A stretch of 6,236 nucleotides of DNA from DHVE2 group archaeon (lineage in GTDB: Archaea > Thermoplasmatota > Thermoplasmata > Thermoplasmatales > Aciduliprofundaceae), in assembly GCA_027056155.1 (NCBI GenBank), contig JALULR010000227.1, forward strand, positions 1-6,236, read 5' to 3'. The notes beneath the pieces are model-generated. The model was not told the DNA's origin, searched no databases, and was given only the letters and a program-made list of their open reading frames with translations. A program made the position numbers and the translations under genes. The number at the start of each line of letters is the position of its first letter. Position 1 is the first letter of the stretch. Shown one piece after another: positions 5,173 to 6,236 of this stretch.

Positions 5173-6236
5173 TTATATTATCCTCTTTTGCTCTGCGAGC
5201 TTTACTCCGCTTAGCTCTGTTATGTATTCATCTTCAAGCAAAATCTTCTTTGCTTCAATCCAGGGTATGGTAAGCTCTATCACTTTAGTTCTTCCATACC
5301 TACCGAAAGAGCGCACGTTTGCATTAACTAGTCCCAAAGTGTCCATCTCTGTGATTAAGTCAGAAATTCTCCGCTGCGTGAGTGGAGCGACGGATATTTT
5401 CTTAGAGAGTAATTTGTATATGTTGTACAGCTCGCCGGTGGTAATGCTATCGCGCCCAATCTCATCGTTAAGCGCAAGTGCAAGGAGGATTATCTTCGAG
5501 TGCAGAGGCAGCGTACGTATAGCCTCTGCCACGCAATCAAGCTCAATTTTGTTTTTTGCTTGGTACACATGAGAGCTATTGACTTTTTTTGATCCCTCTC
5601 TCTCGGCAATCTCCACGGATATTCGAAGCAAGTCTATGGCACGTCGCGCATCACCGTGCTCTTGGGCTGCTATGGCAGCGCAGAGTCTTATTACATCGTC
5701 ATCAAGCACGCCCTCTTTAATTGCAATTTTTGCACGCTCTTCCAATATATCTTCAAGCTGCAAAGCGTTGTACGGTGCGAATATCATTTTCTCTTCAGAA
5801 AGCCGACTTTTAACTCGTGCGTCGAGTAAGTCGGTAAATCGAAGCTCGTTGGATATGCCAACTATGCTAATCTTAGAGTGCTCTAACACATCGTTCATGT
5901 GCGCGAGTTTGTACAGTATATCATCGCCGCTCTTATTAACAAGCTTATCAATTTCATCTAGTACAATTATTACTACTCCACCCCACTTATCTATGTATTC
6001 TTTGGCAGTTGTGAATATCTTGTCGATAGGCCAGCCGGTAAACGGTATTTTGTCTTCCCATTTTTCTATGAAGTGGTTTCCTATGTTTTGAAGCACAGAA
6101 TACGGAGTGTCCACAGTCTCGCAATTTAGGTAAATGTACTTAATTTTAGATTTTCCATAAACTTCAGCAGCGCCGTCGAGCTCTCTACCAATGTACTGCA
6201 CCGCCGCCGTCTTTCCCGTTCCAGTCTTTCCGAAGA
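5173..6236 (-). CDS. cdc6: Replication initiator Orc1/Cdc6, 5' end cut by the window
   Basis: Archaeal Orc1/Cdc6 binds origin repeats and loads the MCM helicase. The visible 353 residues begin inside the Walker A motif: the last bases (6202-6234) encode FGKTGTGKTAA on the minus strand, in frame with the rest. Counting from that F, the AAA+ core continues through Walker B (VVIIVLDEIDK, roughly 86-97), a sensor 1 region ending GISNELRF, an arginine-finger-like stretch DARVKSRLSEE, and the sensor 2 helix GDARRAIDLLR at about 189-199. A C-terminal winged-helix domain follows (about 240-353, with LPLHSKIILLALAL and the RRISDLI helix), which binds DNA. Only about 50-60 N-terminal residues should be missing, given the usual length near 400. 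GTG 6201 is not the start because the Walker A codons precede it. The stop is TAA at 5173-5175. An origin, if adjacent, would lie upstream of the gene, outside this window. No frame break or missing motif is seen. Confidence 0.95.
   Translation of the reverse strand, partial: FGKTGTGKTAAVQYIGRELDGAAEVYGKSKIKYIYLNCETVDTPYSVLQNIGNHFIEKWEDKIPFTGWPIDKIFTTAKEYIDKWGGVVIIVLDEIDKLVNKSGDDILYKLAHMNDVLEHSKISIVGISNELRFTDLLDARVKSRLSEEKMIFAPYNALQLEDILEERAKIAIKEGVLDDDVIRLCAAIAAQEHGDARRAIDLLRISVEIAEREGSKKVNSSHVYQAKNKIELDCVAEAIRTLPLHSKIILLALALNDEIGRDSITTGELYNIYKLLSKKISVAPLTQRRISDLITEMDTLGLVNANVRSFGRYGRTKVIELTIPWIEAKKILLEDEYITELSGVKLAEQKRII

Noticed and set aside
5222..6091. Two plus-strand open frames opposite cdc6
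   Set aside because: Serine-rich shadow translations of a well-conserved Orc1/Cdc6 on the other strand; no motifs or start signals.
6199..6201. GTG as the cdc6 start
   Set aside because: The codons before it encode the Walker A motif in frame, so the gene continues off the window.

Overview
This window reads as chromosomal DNA of an archaeon, euryarchaeal in the broad sense. It holds an archaeal-type FtsZ, an MptA-type GTP cyclohydrolase, a Ser/His/Asp signal peptidase and an Orc1/Cdc6 initiator. Promoters are T-rich TATA boxes about 25-30 bases before starts, and ribosome sites are GGTG/GAGG-like. A Thermoplasmata/Aciduliprofundum-like source is my guess from the general look of the proteins. 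No database search was possible, so treat that as weak inference.

Layout. Positions 1-196 are the ftsZ upstream region, with an 11-base direct repeat abutting the TATA box. Positions 197-1934 (+) hold ftsZ and a 211-residue five-helix membrane protein whose start codon lies inside the last codons of ftsZ. Positions 1935-1981 hold a T-run and a new promoter. Positions 1982-3531 (+) hold mptA and a purine (methylthioinosine-type) phosphorylase overlapping by ATGA. Positions 3508-4173 (-) hold a compact TraB/PrgY-family protein that overlaps the phosphorylase tail-to-tail by 24 bases. Positions 4174-4250 are a short divergent promoter region. Positions 4251-5159 (+) hold an archaeal signal peptidase I. 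After a 13-base convergent gap, positions 5173-6236 (-) hold an Orc1/Cdc6 gene whose 5' end runs off the window at its Walker A motif. Coding density is very high, and no gene-free stretch exceeds 200 bases.

How it fits together. The genes are mostly housekeeping: cell division, pterin cofactor synthesis, nucleoside salvage, protein export and replication initiation. The two tightly coupled pairs suggest functional links. The unrecognised membrane protein may work with FtsZ. The phosphorylase and MptA sit at two ends of purine use, salvage of base and consumption of GTP. I see no RNA gene, mobile element, CRISPR array or defence system. The most interesting items are the repeat structure at the ftsZ promoter, the membrane protein translationally coupled to ftsZ, and active-site departures in the phosphorylase.
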